A stretch of 64,000 nucleotides of DNA from assembly GCA_035649895.1 (NCBI GenBank), contig DASRIS010000191.1, forward strand, positions 1 through 64,000, in the 5' to 3' direction. A program made the position numbers and the translations under genes. This document shows, in pieces, positions 41,201 through 49,058 of this stretch. Below the pieces are notes generated by a model. The model was not told where the DNA came from. It saw nothing but the letters and a program-made list of their open reading frames with translations, and did not search any database. Positions within the stretch are counted from its first letter, which is position 1, and the number at the start of each line of letters is the position of its first letter. Source of the stretch: DASSUC01 sp035649895 (GTDB lineage: Bacteria > Actinomycetota > Actinomycetes > Mycobacteriales > Micromonosporaceae).

Positions 41201-42715
41201 GGAGTTGGTCACGGTGCCGGCGACCTGCCCGGTCGGCCCGCGCGGGGCGGCGTTGACCGCCTGGAACGCGTTGAGCCGGCCCTCGCCGAAGACGTTGTTG
41301 TTGTCGAGCGTGCCGCCACAGGTCAGGTTGTTGACGTCCGTCGCCGAGTCGTCGAGCAGGGTACGCGTGGCGGCGATGTTGCCCTTGATGCTCGGTGCCG
41401 CCGACCACATCAGCGCCACCGTGCCGGACAGGTGCGGCGACGCCATCGAGGTACCGCTGAAGTTGCCGTACCCGCCGCCGTTGATGCTGGAGCGCACGTT
41501 CACGCCCGGCGCGGCGAGGTCCGGCTTGATCAGCGTGCCGTCCAGGTCGGACGGTCCCCGGCTGGAGAAGCTCGCGATGGTGTTGTTGATGTCGTATGCA
41601 CCGGCCGAGTAGGACTGCGGGTAGTCACCGGGGGAGCCGGCGCTGCCGCAGCTCGGGCCGCTGTTGCCGTTGGAGAACGCGGGGAAGATGCCGGCCGCGA
41701 CCCAGGCGTTGACGCTGGCCTGGTACCACAGGTCGCCACCGCCGCCGCCCCAGGAGTTGTTGACGATGTCGGCGTGCAGGTCCGGCCGCGGGTTGTTCCC
41801 GGTCAGGTCGGTCGGGGCCAGCACGAACTGCGCCGAGGCGAGCAGCGCGGAGTTGGAGCAGCTGCTCGACTCGCAGCCCTTGGCAGCCATCCACTTGGCG
41901 TTGGGGGCCACGCCGATCTGGTTGGCGCCGGCGTCGTCACCGACCATCGTGCCCATCGTGTGGGTGCCGTGGTTGTTGTTGTCGCAGGGGTCGTCACCAG
42001 GGCACACGTTGGACGGGTCGAACCAGTTGTAGTTGTGGTTGAAGGTTCCGCTGCCGAGGTTGCCGCGGTACTGCCGGACCACGGCCGGGTGGTCGAAGTC
42101 CACACCGGTGTCGATGTTGGCCACGGTGATGCCCTCGCCGCGGACCCCGAACTCCGTCCACACGCGCGGCGCCTCGATGTTGGTAAGGCCCCACTCGATC
42201 GCGTTCACGTGCGGTCCGTCGGGCTCGACCCGGGGCAGGACCACCGGGTACGCCTTCTCGGGCTCGATCTTGAGGACCTCGCTGCGAGCCGCGATCTGCG
42301 CGAGCAGGGCGCTGTCACCCTCGACCCAGACCGCATTGGAGATCCAGTACGGCTGGTAGTTGGCGCCGGCGGCGTCGAGCGCGTCGATCAGGCCGGCCTG
42401 GCTACGCTCTGCCGTACGGGCCAGCTGCTTGTAGACGTACTCGGCCTTCGCGTCCGAGCCGCTGATCCCGGCCGCGCCGGACAGGTCGGCCTGCTCGCGC
42501 AGGTAGACCAGGAACCCGGTCGAGGTCTCCTGCTGGAGCTGGTTGAGCAGCTGGCTGTCCACCGCTGCCCGAGGCCCGGCCGGACCGGCGTTCGCCGGCA
42601 GGCCGGTTGCGGCGAGGGCCATTACGGCGACCGCCGCAACGACCCCCGCTGCCCGGCTGCGCCGCCCGCCTAAGCGAGGCGGCCCGATGCCGAGCCTTTT
42701 GTAGCTATACGACAT
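38300..42715 (-). CDS. Secreted subtilisin-family protease with Kelch and carboxypeptidase-like domains
   Basis: A 1471-residue secreted protein. A signal peptide (residues 1-44, AVAVMALAATGLPANA) and an inhibitory propeptide precede an S8 peptidase with the triad Asp202 (IDTGVDFDHP), His249 (NNHGTHTMGT) and Ser423 (SGTSMASPHL), bacillopeptidase-F-like. Then come carboxypeptidase-regulatory-like sandwiches (about 495-660), a MAM/CBM-like sandwich (about 680-830), another sandwich, Kelch repeats (ATVYDPDTNAWTALPNLPVG, GKLYVFGG, about 990-1270) and a final pair of sandwiches. The ATG at 42715 has GGGGAGG upstream. Likely an extracellular nutrient protease; the Kelch propeller may bind a polymer or partner. 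Confidence 0.88.
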   Translation of the reverse strand: MSYSYKRLGIGPPRLGGRRSRAAGVVAAVAVMALAATGLPANAGPAGPRAAVDSQLLNQLQQETSTGFLVYLREQADLSGAAGISGSDAKAEYVYKQLARTAERSQAGLIDALDAAGANYQPYWISNAVWVEGDSALLAQIAARSEVLKIEPEKAYPVVLPRVEPDGPHVNAIEWGLTNIEAPRVWTEFGVRGEGITVANIDTGVDFDHPAVVRQYRGNLGSGTFNHNYNWFDPSNVCPGDDPCDNNNHGTHTMGTMVGDDAGANQIGVAPNAKWMAAKGCESSSCSNSALLASAQFVLAPTDLTGNNPRPDLHADIVNNSWGGGGGDLWYQASVNAWVAAGIFPAFSNGNSGPSCGSAGSPGDYPQSYSAGAYDINNTIASFSSRGPSDLDGTLIKPDLAAPGVNVRSSINGGGYGNFSGTSMASPHLSGTVALMWSAAPSIKGNIAATRTLLDDSATDVNNLTCGGTLDNNNVFGEGRLNAFQAVNAAPRGPTGQVAGTVTNSATGSPIAGATVSASNVSKITGADGKYTMQLPVGTYTMTARAFGYATGTATVTVVADTVTTQDFALTPLPSVTVSGTVTDGSGKGWPLYAKIEIAGRPGGPVFTNPATGAYSFTIPNNTTYQLTTTAIYPGYQTVVQSVPVGGSDLVHNIAVPVDPACTANGYAVAFGTPAISEPFDTTSTPAGWSVVNRTTTGGWRFDDPDNRGNLTGGTGNFAIMDSDFFGSGRSQDSDLVTPAMDLSGMPAPYVRFNSDYRAFSNSIVDIDVSVDGGANWTNVWKQTTVSLRGPRQEVVPLGPTAAGATNVTLRFRMRGTFAWWWEVDNVEVLNRACVPQPGGLVVGFTSDRTTGAPLNGVTVTSDDNPANTAVSAATPDDPNIPDGFYWFFSSLTGPHPVTASKSLYQSQTKTVTIVDNGTVREDFSLGAGRVLVAPTSLDVTVPYGSSRTGQLTFTNTGTAPAQVQLLERSGGFEMLSRLQGAQLVMHQVAGGVSKGMTGTPLAGVTGASPQIDPAWTTIANYPATVMDNVAATNDGKVYVVGGATGTTNPTRATVYDPDTNAWTALPNLPVGRAKPAAAFVNGKLYVFGGWASGGVPVNTVAVFDPAANSWTTLPGVTNPAPAAAAGIAVANDKIYLIGGCLNSSCTTSDKTVVFDPASGSFTTGAAYPHAVAWASCGGISGRVYCAGGVDAASFRDAHVYNPTSNTWSPAANMPLDLWGSAHSSANGMLIVAGGVTDNFTTVTNRAVMFDPIANTWSNLPNAQLARYRGAGACGFFKIGGASGGFTGTNSSEKLGGLNQCEETTDVRWLSEAPATFTLAPGASQVVTVTFTATSAVGVLQPGTYTAQIGVRTDTPHTIAPIPVTMRVKPPDSWGKLTGTVMGQTCGGDTVPVPAFIRINEALNPERGVSITAGQDGKYGWWLPFGRYDVIVSKDGWASQSVLVRIDRGTVLTKNFLLQPFEPCPTMLGGV

Positions 42716-43002
42716 TCTACCTCCCCTGATCTACAGATAGTCCCAGATTGTCCGAGACCACTGAGATACGCGAAGACGCCGTGTTTCACGTGCGGGTCGG
42801 TGCACGGACGGCGCCCCTGAGTCATGCTCCGAGTCTGTAATGGTGACGATCAATGGCCCCAAACGGGCAGTTCATGGGCAGTACTCGGGCTGGTCTATGG
42901 CTGGCTCCTGCCGGGCCTGCCACAAAGATTGAGATCATGGTTGACCACGGCACCCGGGATGCGATTACCTGAACTCTCATCCGGCCGGGGGCAGGGGTTT
43001 CC

Positions 43003-43527
43003 ATGGCTACCAGCGATGTGCCGCTCGTCGTGTGCATCACGCCGGACGTCGGGGCCCGTGAGCGGCTGGCCCGCCGGCTCGACGACTGCGGGATCGTCCT
43101 CATGGTGTCCGACGTGGATGAGCTGCGGGCGGTCTTCTGCCCGTCCGGCCAGGCCGAGTGGGCCACGCCCGAGCAGTTCGGCGTGCTGGACCTGCCCGGC
43201 GACGGAGCGGCGGCCTACCCCGACGCGGTGCGCACCCTCGGCGACCTGGTCATCGACCCGACCCGGCACCGGGTGACCTGGCAGGGCATACCGGTGCCGC
43301 TCACCCGGCTGGAGTGGGACCTGCTCGGCAGCCTGGCCTCCCCGCCGGTCACCGTCTGGACCTACGAGCGCCTCTTCGGCGAGGTGTGGGGCAGCTCCTA
43401 CCTCGGCGACACGTCGATCCTGCACTCGGCGGTCAAGCGGCTGCGGCGCAAGCTGCGGGCGGCCGGTGACGGGGTGGCGGTGGAGACCGTCCGGGGGGTC
43501 GGCTACCGCCTCGCCCTGGCGAACTGA
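43003..43527 (+). CDS. OmpR/PhoB-type winged-helix regulator with a vestigial receiver
   Basis: A 174-residue regulator. The C-terminal half is a transcriptional-regulatory winged helix (RHRVTWQGIPVPLTRLEWDL, VWTYERLFGEVWGSSYLGDT, VKRLRRKL, VRGVGYRLAL). The N-terminal 70 residues resemble a shortened receiver (VVCITPDVGARERLARRL, CGIVLMVSDVDELRAVF) without a clear phosphoacceptor pocket, and no kinase gene is adjacent. The ATG at 43003 follows GGGGGCAGGGG. It lies divergent from the large protease, with a 287-base shared gap, and could control it; that is inference. Confidence 0.75.
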   Translation: MATSDVPLVVCITPDVGARERLARRLDDCGIVLMVSDVDELRAVFCPSGQAEWATPEQFGVLDLPGDGAAAYPDAVRTLGDLVIDPTRHRVTWQGIPVPLTRLEWDLLGSLASPPVTVWTYERLFGEVWGSSYLGDTSILHSAVKRLRRKLRAAGDGVAVETVRGVGYRLALAN

Positions 43528-43550
43528 CCGGCCGGCGCCTGCCGCCACGG

Positions 43551-43610
43551 CCGGCCGTGGTCAGCCGTAGCCGGCCGTGGTCAGCCGTAGCCGGTTGGGG
43601 TCAGCAGTAG
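43551..43610. repeat. Three tandem 20-bp repeats
   Basis: CCGGCCGTGGTCAGCCGTAG occurs at 43551-43570 and 43571-43590 exactly, and a diverged copy (CCGGTTGGGGTCAGCAGTAG) at 43591-43610 contains the pabC stop codon. The repeats fill the space between convergent genes. Confidence 0.8.
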
Positions 43611-44512
43611 CCGAGCAGGTCACGCAGGCGCGCGGTGTCCAGCGCCGGGCGGAGGGGCACCCCGTCCAGGGCGCGGATCTCGGCGATGCCCCGCACCGAG
43701 GAGAGCAGCCAGGCACCGTCCAGCTCGGACAGCCGCCCCGGCGCCACCATCTCCTCGTCCGCCCGCAGCCCCAGGGCCGGCGCCACCTGGTCCAGCAGGT
43801 AGCGGGCGGTCGTGCCGGGCAGGATCCCGGTCGCCTCGGCGGGCACCGTGACCAGCCGGTCACCATCCCGCCAGACCAGCGTCGAGGTGGGCGCCTCCAG
43901 CGCGTACCCGTCCGTGGAGACCCACAGCACGTCCTCGGCGCCGACCGACTGCGCGTGCCGCAGCGAGGCCATGTTCACCGCGTACGACAGCGTCTTGGCC
44001 CCGCCCAGCAGCCACGGCGCGGCCGGCCGCCAGCGCGCGGCGACGCCGAGCGGGACGGTCACCACCGCCACGCCCTCGTGGCGGGCCCGCCGGGTCTCCG
44101 GCCCGACCGGTCCGATCGTGGCGAAGACGGTCGCCGCGCCCGGCGCGCTCGCGGTGCCCCGGGTGGCGTCCTCGGTGCCGCGGGTGCACACCAGGCGCAG
44201 CGCCCCCTCGACCCCCGCCGGCCACGCCGCGCACGCCTCGGCGGACAGCCCGGCCAGGGCTTCCCGCGCCGGCAGCGCCAGCTCCAGCCGCGCGGCCGAG
44301 CGGCCCATCCGGGCCAGGTGCTCGTCCAGCAGCCAGGGCACGCCGTCGCGTACGTGGAGGGTCTCGAACACCCCGTCCCCTCGCAGCACGCCGAGGTCAT
44401 GCCCGCGCAGGATCGGTGTCTCGGCCGGCACCACGCCGGTGCCAAGCACGGCCACCACCCGGTCCGTACCCGCCGCCCGATCCGCATACGTCGCCCGATC
44501 CGCATCCGCCAC
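43601..44512 (-). CDS. pabC: Aminodeoxychorismate lyase-like class IV aminotransferase
   Basis: A 303-residue PLP-dependent fold-type IV enzyme; PabC turns 4-amino-4-deoxychorismate into p-aminobenzoate for folate. The PLP Lys is in GGAKTLSYAVNM, with GHDLGVLRGDGVFETL at the start of the domain, and GALRLVCTRG and SVRGIAEIRALDG. It could instead be a branched-chain or D-amino-acid aminotransferase-like member; folate context (ygfZ nearby) favours PabC. The GTG at 44512 has TAGGCT 6 bases upstream, so it is leaderless. Its N-terminus is encoded by a short direct repeat. Confidence 0.8.
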   Translation of the reverse strand: MADADRATYADRAAGTDRVVAVLGTGVVPAETPILRGHDLGVLRGDGVFETLHVRDGVPWLLDEHLARMGRSAARLELALPAREALAGLSAEACAAWPAGVEGALRLVCTRGTEDATRGTASAPGAATVFATIGPVGPETRRARHEGVAVVTVPLGVAARWRPAAPWLLGGAKTLSYAVNMASLRHAQSVGAEDVLWVSTDGYALEAPTSTLVWRDGDRLVTVPAEATGILPGTTARYLLDQVAPALGLRADEEMVAPGRLSELDGAWLLSSVRGIAEIRALDGVPLRPALDTARLRDLLGYC

Positions 44513-44518
44513 GCCGGC

Positions 44519-44559
44519 AGCCTAACCCGCGCGGGGCGCGCCTTGGCCCGACCTAGGAT
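44519..44559. promoter_or_regulatory. Divergent leaderless promoters for pabC and the Fur-type gene
   Basis: TAGGCT (minus, 44524-44519) lies 6 bases before the pabC GTG. TAGGAT (plus, 44554-44559) lies 6 bases before the Fur-type ATG. The whole divergent control region is only 53 bases. Confidence 0.5.
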
Positions 44560-44565
44560 CGCATC

Positions 44566-44988
44566 ATGGCCTCCACGTCGCTGGCGCACCTGCTGCGGGC
44601 CCGCGGGCTGCGGGTGACCGCCCAGCGCCAGCTGATCCTGGAGGCGGTGCACGGCTTGGGCCACGCAACGCCGGAGCAGGTCCTCGCGGCAGTCCGTGAG
44701 GTGGCGGCCGGCGTCAACATCACCACCGTCTACCGCACTCTTGAGCTTCTCGAGGAGCTGGGCCTGGTGACCCACACGCACCTGTCGCACGGCTCCCCGA
44801 CCTACCACGCGGCCGGCGAGGAGCAGCATGTGCACCTGGTGTGCCGGGGCTGCGGCGCGGTCGACGAGGTGGCGCCCGAGCTGCTGCGCCCGCTCGCCGA
44901 GCAGCTGGTCCGGCAGCAGGGGTTCGAGGTGGACATCCACCACGTGGCGCTGTTCGGCCTCTGCGCGACGTGCGGAGCCGGGGAATGA
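44566..44988 (+). CDS. Fur-family metal-responsive repressor
   Basis: A 140-residue Fur/Zur/PerR-type regulator. The winged helix has LRVTAQRQLILEAVHGLGHA and GVNITTVYRTLELLEELGLV. The dimer domain has the HVHLVCRGCGAVDEV metal motif and the terminal CATCG, giving the two CxxC pairs of the structural zinc site. Zinc or iron specificity cannot be told from sequence alone; the neighbourhood shows no metal transporter. The ATG at 44566 is leaderless. Confidence 0.88.
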   Translation: MASTSLAHLLRARGLRVTAQRQLILEAVHGLGHATPEQVLAAVREVAAGVNITTVYRTLELLEELGLVTHTHLSHGSPTYHAAGEEQHVHLVCRGCGAVDEVAPELLRPLAEQLVRQQGFEVDIHHVALFGLCATCGAGE

Positions 44989-45010
44989 CCCCGCGCCTCG
45001 GGGCGCGGCG

Positions 45011-46078
45011 ATGAGCGCCGTCCCCGTCGGGCTGCTCGACCCCACCTCGCCGGATGCGCCGGCCGCCGCCCACTTCGGCGACCCGCTGCGCGAGCAGCGC
45101 ACGCTCGCCTCGGCGGTGGGCGTGGTGGACCGCTCGCACCGGGGCGTGCTGGCGGTGCCCGGCGCCGACCGGCTCACCTGGCTGCACAGCCTCACCACGC
45201 AGCACGTGTCCACGCTCGCCCCGCACCAGGGCACCGAGCTGCTCGTGCTCTCGCCGCACGGGCACATCGAGCACCACGCGATGGTGACCGACGACGGCGC
45301 GACGACCTGGCTGGACGTGGAGCCGGGCGCGGCGCCCGAGCTGCTTGCGTTCCTGGACCGGATGCGGTTCATGATGCGTGTCGAACCGGCCGACGCCACC
45401 GCCGGGTGGGCACTGCTGTCGCTGGCCGGCCCGGCCGCGCCAGAGGCGGTCGCGGTGCTGGGCGCCGGTACGCTGCGGGACCCGGATGTGGTCGCGCCGC
45501 CCGGCCCGAAGTTCGCCGCCGGCTCCGTGCCGGTCCGCCCCACCTCCGGGTACGACGTCAGCCCGCTCCCCGGCACCGGCGGGTGGGCCCGGCGGGGCAC
45601 GCTCGGCGTGGACCTGCTCGTGCCCCGGGCCGCGCGGGACGACGTGCTCGCCACCCTGGCGGTGCCCCGGTGCGGCGTGTGGGCGTACGAGGCGCTGCGG
45701 GTCGCGGCCCGGGTGCCCCGGCTCGGGTTCGAGACCGACCACCGCACGCTGCCGGCCGAGGTGGGCTGGCTGGCCGCCGCGGTGCACCTGGAGAAGGGCT
45801 GCTACCGGGGCCAGGAGACGGTGGCCCGGGTGCACCACCTCGGGCGCCCGCCGCGCCGGCTCGTACTGCTGCACCTGGACGGGGTGAGCACCGACCACCC
45901 GCCGCCGCGGCACACCCCGGTGACCACGCCGGACGGGCGCGCGGTGGGGTTCGTGGGCACCGCGCTGCGCCACTTCGAGCTGGGCATGGTCGCCCTCGCC
46001 CTGCTGCGGCGCTCGGTCCCGGACGACGCGCCGCTGCGGGTGGCCGGCGCCGCGGCAGCGGTCGATGCGGAGCTTTAG
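45011..46078 (+). CDS. ygfZ: YgfZ/GcvT-like folate-binding protein for iron-sulfur enzymes
   Basis: A 355-residue YgfZ-type protein that uses tetrahydrofolate in assembly or repair of Fe-S enzymes. The signature KGCYRGQETVARVHHLGRPP is present near residue 262. WLHSLTTQHVSTLAP is the folate-binding core. The ATG at 45011 is 22 bases after the Fur-type stop, so the two may be co-transcribed; the open frame upstream is only a continuation through that gene. Confidence 0.87.
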   Translation: MSAVPVGLLDPTSPDAPAAAHFGDPLREQRTLASAVGVVDRSHRGVLAVPGADRLTWLHSLTTQHVSTLAPHQGTELLVLSPHGHIEHHAMVTDDGATTWLDVEPGAAPELLAFLDRMRFMMRVEPADATAGWALLSLAGPAAPEAVAVLGAGTLRDPDVVAPPGPKFAAGSVPVRPTSGYDVSPLPGTGGWARRGTLGVDLLVPRAARDDVLATLAVPRCGVWAYEALRVAARVPRLGFETDHRTLPAEVGWLAAAVHLEKGCYRGQETVARVHHLGRPPRRLVLLHLDGVSTDHPPPRHTPVTTPDGRAVGFVGTALRHFELGMVALALLRRSVPDDAPLRVAGAAAAVDAEL

Positions 46079-46100
46079 CGGCTCGTGCGAGGATCCGGGC

Positions 46101-46943
46101 ATGACCGCAGGAACGCTCATAACGGTCGCGCCGACCGGTGCTGAGCTGAGCAAGACCGACATGCCGGCGCTGCCGGTCACCCTCGACGAGCTGGTCACCA
46201 CCGCCAAGGAGTGCGAGGCGCTCGGCGCCAGCGTGATCCACGTGCACATCCGCGACGACCAGGCGCAGCCAACCCTTGACCTGGGGCGGCTGCGCGCCAC
46301 CGTCGCGGCGCTGCGCGGCGCCACCGGCCTGGTGGTGCAGCTGAGCAGCGGCGGTGCGGTGACCGACCCGGAGGCCGACCGGCTGGCGGTGCTGGACGCC
46401 GCGCCCGACATGGCCTCGTGCACGATGGGCACGGTCAACTTCGGCGACGACGTGTTCCTCAACCGGTGGCAGTTCGTGGTGGAGCTGCACACCCGCATGC
46501 AGGAGCGGGGTGTCGTGCCGGAGTACGAGATCTTCGACCTCGGCCACCTGGCCGCGCTCGAGCGGCTGCTCAGCAGGTACGGCCTGCCCGCCGGCGGCCA
46601 TGTGCACGTCGACCTGGTGATGGGCGTGCCGGGCGGCATGGCGGGCACTGCGGAGACCCTGGTCGCGTGCAAGCACGCAATGCGCGACCTGCCGGCCGGC
46701 ACCACGTTCTCCGCCACCGGCATCGGCCGCACCTCGGTCCCGGTGCTGCTCGCCTCGCTCGCGGCAGGCGGTCACCTGCGGGTCGGCCTGGAGGACACGG
46801 TCAGCTACGCCAAGGGGCAGCCGGTCGACTCGAACATGCAGCTGGTCGCCAGGGCCGTCGCCTTTGCCAAGCTGGCGCAGCGCCCGCCGCTCACCCCGGA
46901 CGAGGCGCGCCAGCTCCTGGGCATCCGCCCGCGCGTGGCCTGA
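46101..46943 (+). CDS. BKACE family beta-keto acid cleavage enzyme (DUF849)
   Basis: A 280-residue zinc-dependent TIM-barrel enzyme of the BKACE family, which condenses a beta-keto acid with acetyl-CoA to give acetoacetate and a CoA ester. The metal site is in IHVHIRD (HxH), and GHVHVDLVMGVPGG and LRVGLEDTVSYAKGQPVDSN are family motifs. LITVAPTGAELSKTD starts the barrel. The real keto acid substrate cannot be predicted. The ATG at 46101 has GAGGAT as a possible -10 box 6 bases upstream, and the asparaginase gene follows by 3 bases. Confidence 0.85.
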   Translation: MTAGTLITVAPTGAELSKTDMPALPVTLDELVTTAKECEALGASVIHVHIRDDQAQPTLDLGRLRATVAALRGATGLVVQLSSGGAVTDPEADRLAVLDAAPDMASCTMGTVNFGDDVFLNRWQFVVELHTRMQERGVVPEYEIFDLGHLAALERLLSRYGLPAGGHVHVDLVMGVPGGMAGTAETLVACKHAMRDLPAGTTFSATGIGRTSVPVLLASLAAGGHLRVGLEDTVSYAKGQPVDSNMQLVARAVAFAKLAQRPPLTPDEARQLLGIRPRVA

Positions 46944-46946
46944 GCC

Positions 46947-47912
46947 GTGGCAGGCGCGTACCAGGGTGGGCCGGTGCTCGCCGAGGTCGTGCGCTCCGGC
47001 TTCGTGGAGAGCCGGCACCGCGGGTCCGTGGTGGCGCTCGGACCGGACGGCGCCCTGGTCGCCGAGGTCGGGGATGTTCGCGCCCCGGTCTTCCCCCGCT
47101 CCGCGAACAAGCCGTTGCAGGCCGTCGGCATGCTGCGGGCAGGGCTGCGCCTGGCCGACCCGGCCGACCTGGCCGTGGTGTGCGCCAGCCACTCCGGCGA
47201 GCCGGAGCACCTGGACCGGGTCGCCGCCATGCTGGACCGGGCCGGGCTGCAGGAGGACCAGCTGCGGTGCCCGCCGGACTGGCCGATCGGCGAGCAGGCC
47301 CGGTGGGACTGGCTGCGCTCCGGTGCTCCTCGCCGCCGGATCGCGATGAACTGCTCCGGCAAGCACACCGGCATGCTGCTGACCTGCCTCGCGGCCGGCT
47401 GGCCCGGCGAGGGCTACTGGGTGCCGGAGCACCCGTTGCAGCGGCACCTGGGCGCGGTCGTCGAGGAGCTGTGCGGGGAGCGCGCGGAGGCGGTGGGCGT
47501 GGACGGGTGCGGCGCGGCGCTCTTTTCGATGTCGCTGGCCGCGCTCGCCAGCGGGTTCCTCCGGCTGGTCACGGCTGGTCAGTCCACGCTGGAGCGTACG
47601 GTCGCCGATGCCATGCGGGCCTACCCGCACCTGGTGGGCGGGGCGGGCCCGGAGCGGGAGGACAGCCGGCTGATGGCCGGCGTACCGGGGCTGCTGGCCA
47701 AGGGCGGGGCCGAAGGCGTGCTCGCGGTCGCGCTGCCCGGCATGGGTGCCGTGGCGCTGAAGGTGGACGACGGGGCCAAGCGGCCGGTCGGCGCGGTCGC
47801 CGTGGCCGTCCTGCGCCGCCTCGGCGTGCGGGCGCCGGTCCTTGACGAGCTGGCCAGCCCGCGGGTGCTCGGCGGCGGCGAGCCGGTGGGCGAGGTCCGG
47901 GTAGTGGGGTAG
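46947..47912 (+). CDS. L-asparaginase II family protein
   Basis: A 321-residue protein of the asparaginase II (Rhizobium-type, thermolabile) family, hydrolysing asparagine to aspartate and ammonia. Motifs are VEVVRSGFVESRHRG-type start (AEVVRSGFVESRHRGSVVAL), RSANKPLQA, CASHSGEPEH, and MNCSGKHTGMLL with the active-site SxxK pair. The GTG at 46947 lies 3 bases after the BKACE stop. Confidence 0.88.
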   Translation: MAGAYQGGPVLAEVVRSGFVESRHRGSVVALGPDGALVAEVGDVRAPVFPRSANKPLQAVGMLRAGLRLADPADLAVVCASHSGEPEHLDRVAAMLDRAGLQEDQLRCPPDWPIGEQARWDWLRSGAPRRRIAMNCSGKHTGMLLTCLAAGWPGEGYWVPEHPLQRHLGAVVEELCGERAEAVGVDGCGAALFSMSLAALASGFLRLVTAGQSTLERTVADAMRAYPHLVGGAGPEREDSRLMAGVPGLLAKGGAEGVLAVALPGMGAVALKVDDGAKRPVGAVAVAVLRRLGVRAPVLDELASPRVLGGGEPVGEVRVVG

Positions 47913-47915
47913 CTC

Positions 47916-47935
47916 ACGCTAGCTAGAGCTAGCGT
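47916..47935 (+). promoter_or_regulatory. Palindrome upstream of the XRE/HbhA operon
   Basis: ACGCTAGCT-AG-AGCTAGCGT is a perfect 9-bp inverted repeat centred about 50 bases upstream of the XRE start. A GCTT/AAGC pair follows at 47943-47954. Likely autoregulator site. Confidence 0.55.
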
Positions 47936-47963
47936 TTGTTTGCTTTTGCAAGCACACCAGGAC

Positions 47964-47969
47964 TAGCGT
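47964..47969 (+). promoter_or_regulatory. -10 box of a leaderless XRE/HbhA operon
   Basis: TAGCGT followed by 7 bases and the GTG at 47977. Confidence 0.45.
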
Positions 47970-47976
47970 CCTAGGC

Positions 47977-48462
47977 GTGAACCCACCTCGGGACCTGCCC
48001 CGCGACATCGGCTCGTTCATCCGTGAGCTGCGCCGTGGCGCGCAGATCTCGCTGCGCGAGCTCGCCGACCGGGCCGGAGTGAGCAACCCGTACCTCAGCC
48101 AGATCGAGCGCGGCCTGCGCAAGCCCAGCGCCGAGGTGCTCCAGCAGCTCGCCAGCGCACTGCGGGTCTCCACCCCGCTGATGTACCTGCGGGCGGGCCT
48201 GCTGGACGGCAAGGAGGGCCAGGACGTGCTGGCCGCGATCGCGGCCGACCCGGACCTGACCCTCGCCCAGAAGCAGTCCCTCACGCAGATCTACGAGACG
48301 TTCCGCCGTGAGAACGCCCGCACCGGGCAGCCGAGCCCGGCCGGTGCCGACGAGGCCGCTGACGCCGGTGCCGTCTTCGACGCCGACGCAGATCCCGGCG
48401 TCGACGCTGACGACGACGTTGATGGCGACGCGGGCCGTAAGGATGAGAAGGAGAACCGATGA
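47977..48462 (+). CDS. XRE-family regulator, first gene of the hbhA-type operon
   Basis: A 161-residue protein with an N-terminal helix-turn-helix (GSFIRELRRGAQISLRELAD, RAGVSNPYLSQIERGLRKPS) and a C-terminal acidic, disordered tail (DADADPGVDADDDVDGDAG). It corresponds to mycobacterial Rv0474 in sequence and context, upstream of the HbhA-like gene. Its stop overlaps the next start (ATGA). It probably autoregulates through the palindrome at 47916-47935. Confidence 0.85.
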   Translation: MNPPRDLPRDIGSFIRELRRGAQISLRELADRAGVSNPYLSQIERGLRKPSAEVLQQLASALRVSTPLMYLRAGLLDGKEGQDVLAAIAADPDLTLAQKQSLTQIYETFRRENARTGQPSPAGADEAADAGAVFDADADPGVDADDDVDGDAGRKDEKENR

Positions 48463-48995
48463 CCACCAGCCGGACCAAGCCGAAGCTTCCCGCACCGATC
48501 TACGCCGCCGCAGGCGCCGGCGACCTTGCGTACCGCCGCCTGCGCGCGCTGGCGCCCAAGGCCGGCGAGCTGCACCTGCGTGACGAGCTGGGCAAGGTGC
48601 GCGAGCGCACCCGCCGCGGCGCCCAGTCGTTCCTCGGCTCCGCCCAGGCTGGCGCCCAGGCCGCCCAGCACCGCGCCGCCGCCGTCTACACCGACCTGGT
48701 GCAGCACGGCAAGCGCGTCGTGGCCGGCGAGACCGGCTACACCTCGCCCACGGCAAAGCCGGCCCCGATCGAGCCGGCCGCCATGGCCGAGCCCGTCCCC
48801 CCGGTGACGCCGTCCTCTTCGGTGACGCCGTCCTCTTCGGTCACGCCGGTCCCGGCCGGCGAGCCGGCCGTTGAGGAGGAGCCGGTCCCGGCAGTGGTTG
48901 AGCCGGCCCCGGCCGAGGCGGTCGAGGCCATGGCGACGGTGGCCGAGGCGGCCAGCCGTCCGGCCAAGAAGAACCGGTCGACCACGGCCGGGTAA
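48459..48995 (+). CDS. HbhA-like (heparin-binding haemagglutinin-type) protein
   Basis: A 178-residue protein matching the position of mycobacterial hbhA. A helical N-terminal part (LPAPIYAAAGAGDLAYRRLR, ELGKVRERTRRGAQSFLGSA) leads to a Pro/Val/Ala/Glu-rich tail in place of the Lys-rich heparin-binding repeats. TPSSSVTPSSSVTPV includes a perfect 15-base duplication. The host-adhesin name is therefore positional; the conserved helical part and operon suggest an envelope or lipid-droplet role. A DUF2516 membrane gene follows. Confidence 0.65.
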   Translation: MTTSRTKPKLPAPIYAAAGAGDLAYRRLRALAPKAGELHLRDELGKVRERTRRGAQSFLGSAQAGAQAAQHRAAAVYTDLVQHGKRVVAGETGYTSPTAKPAPIEPAAMAEPVPPVTPSSSVTPSSSVTPVPAGEPAVEEEPVPAVVEPAPAEAVEAMATVAEAASRPAKKNRSTTAG

Positions 48996-49058
48996 CACCC
49001 TCCGCGGTGCGGCTGGCGCGCTGCGCGCGCTGGCCGCACCGCGGCATAAGCTCGACCC

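Noticed and set aside
38645..42673. 1342-codon open frame on the plus strand opposite the subtilisin/Kelch gene
   Set aside because: It is the high-GC complement of a well-supported coding gene: Arg/Gly/Ala/Val-rich with no domains, whereas the minus strand has a full catalytic triad and signal peptide.
43528..43610. CRISPR-like array
   Set aside because: The 20-bp units are directly adjacent with no spacers, so it is a simple tandem repeat.
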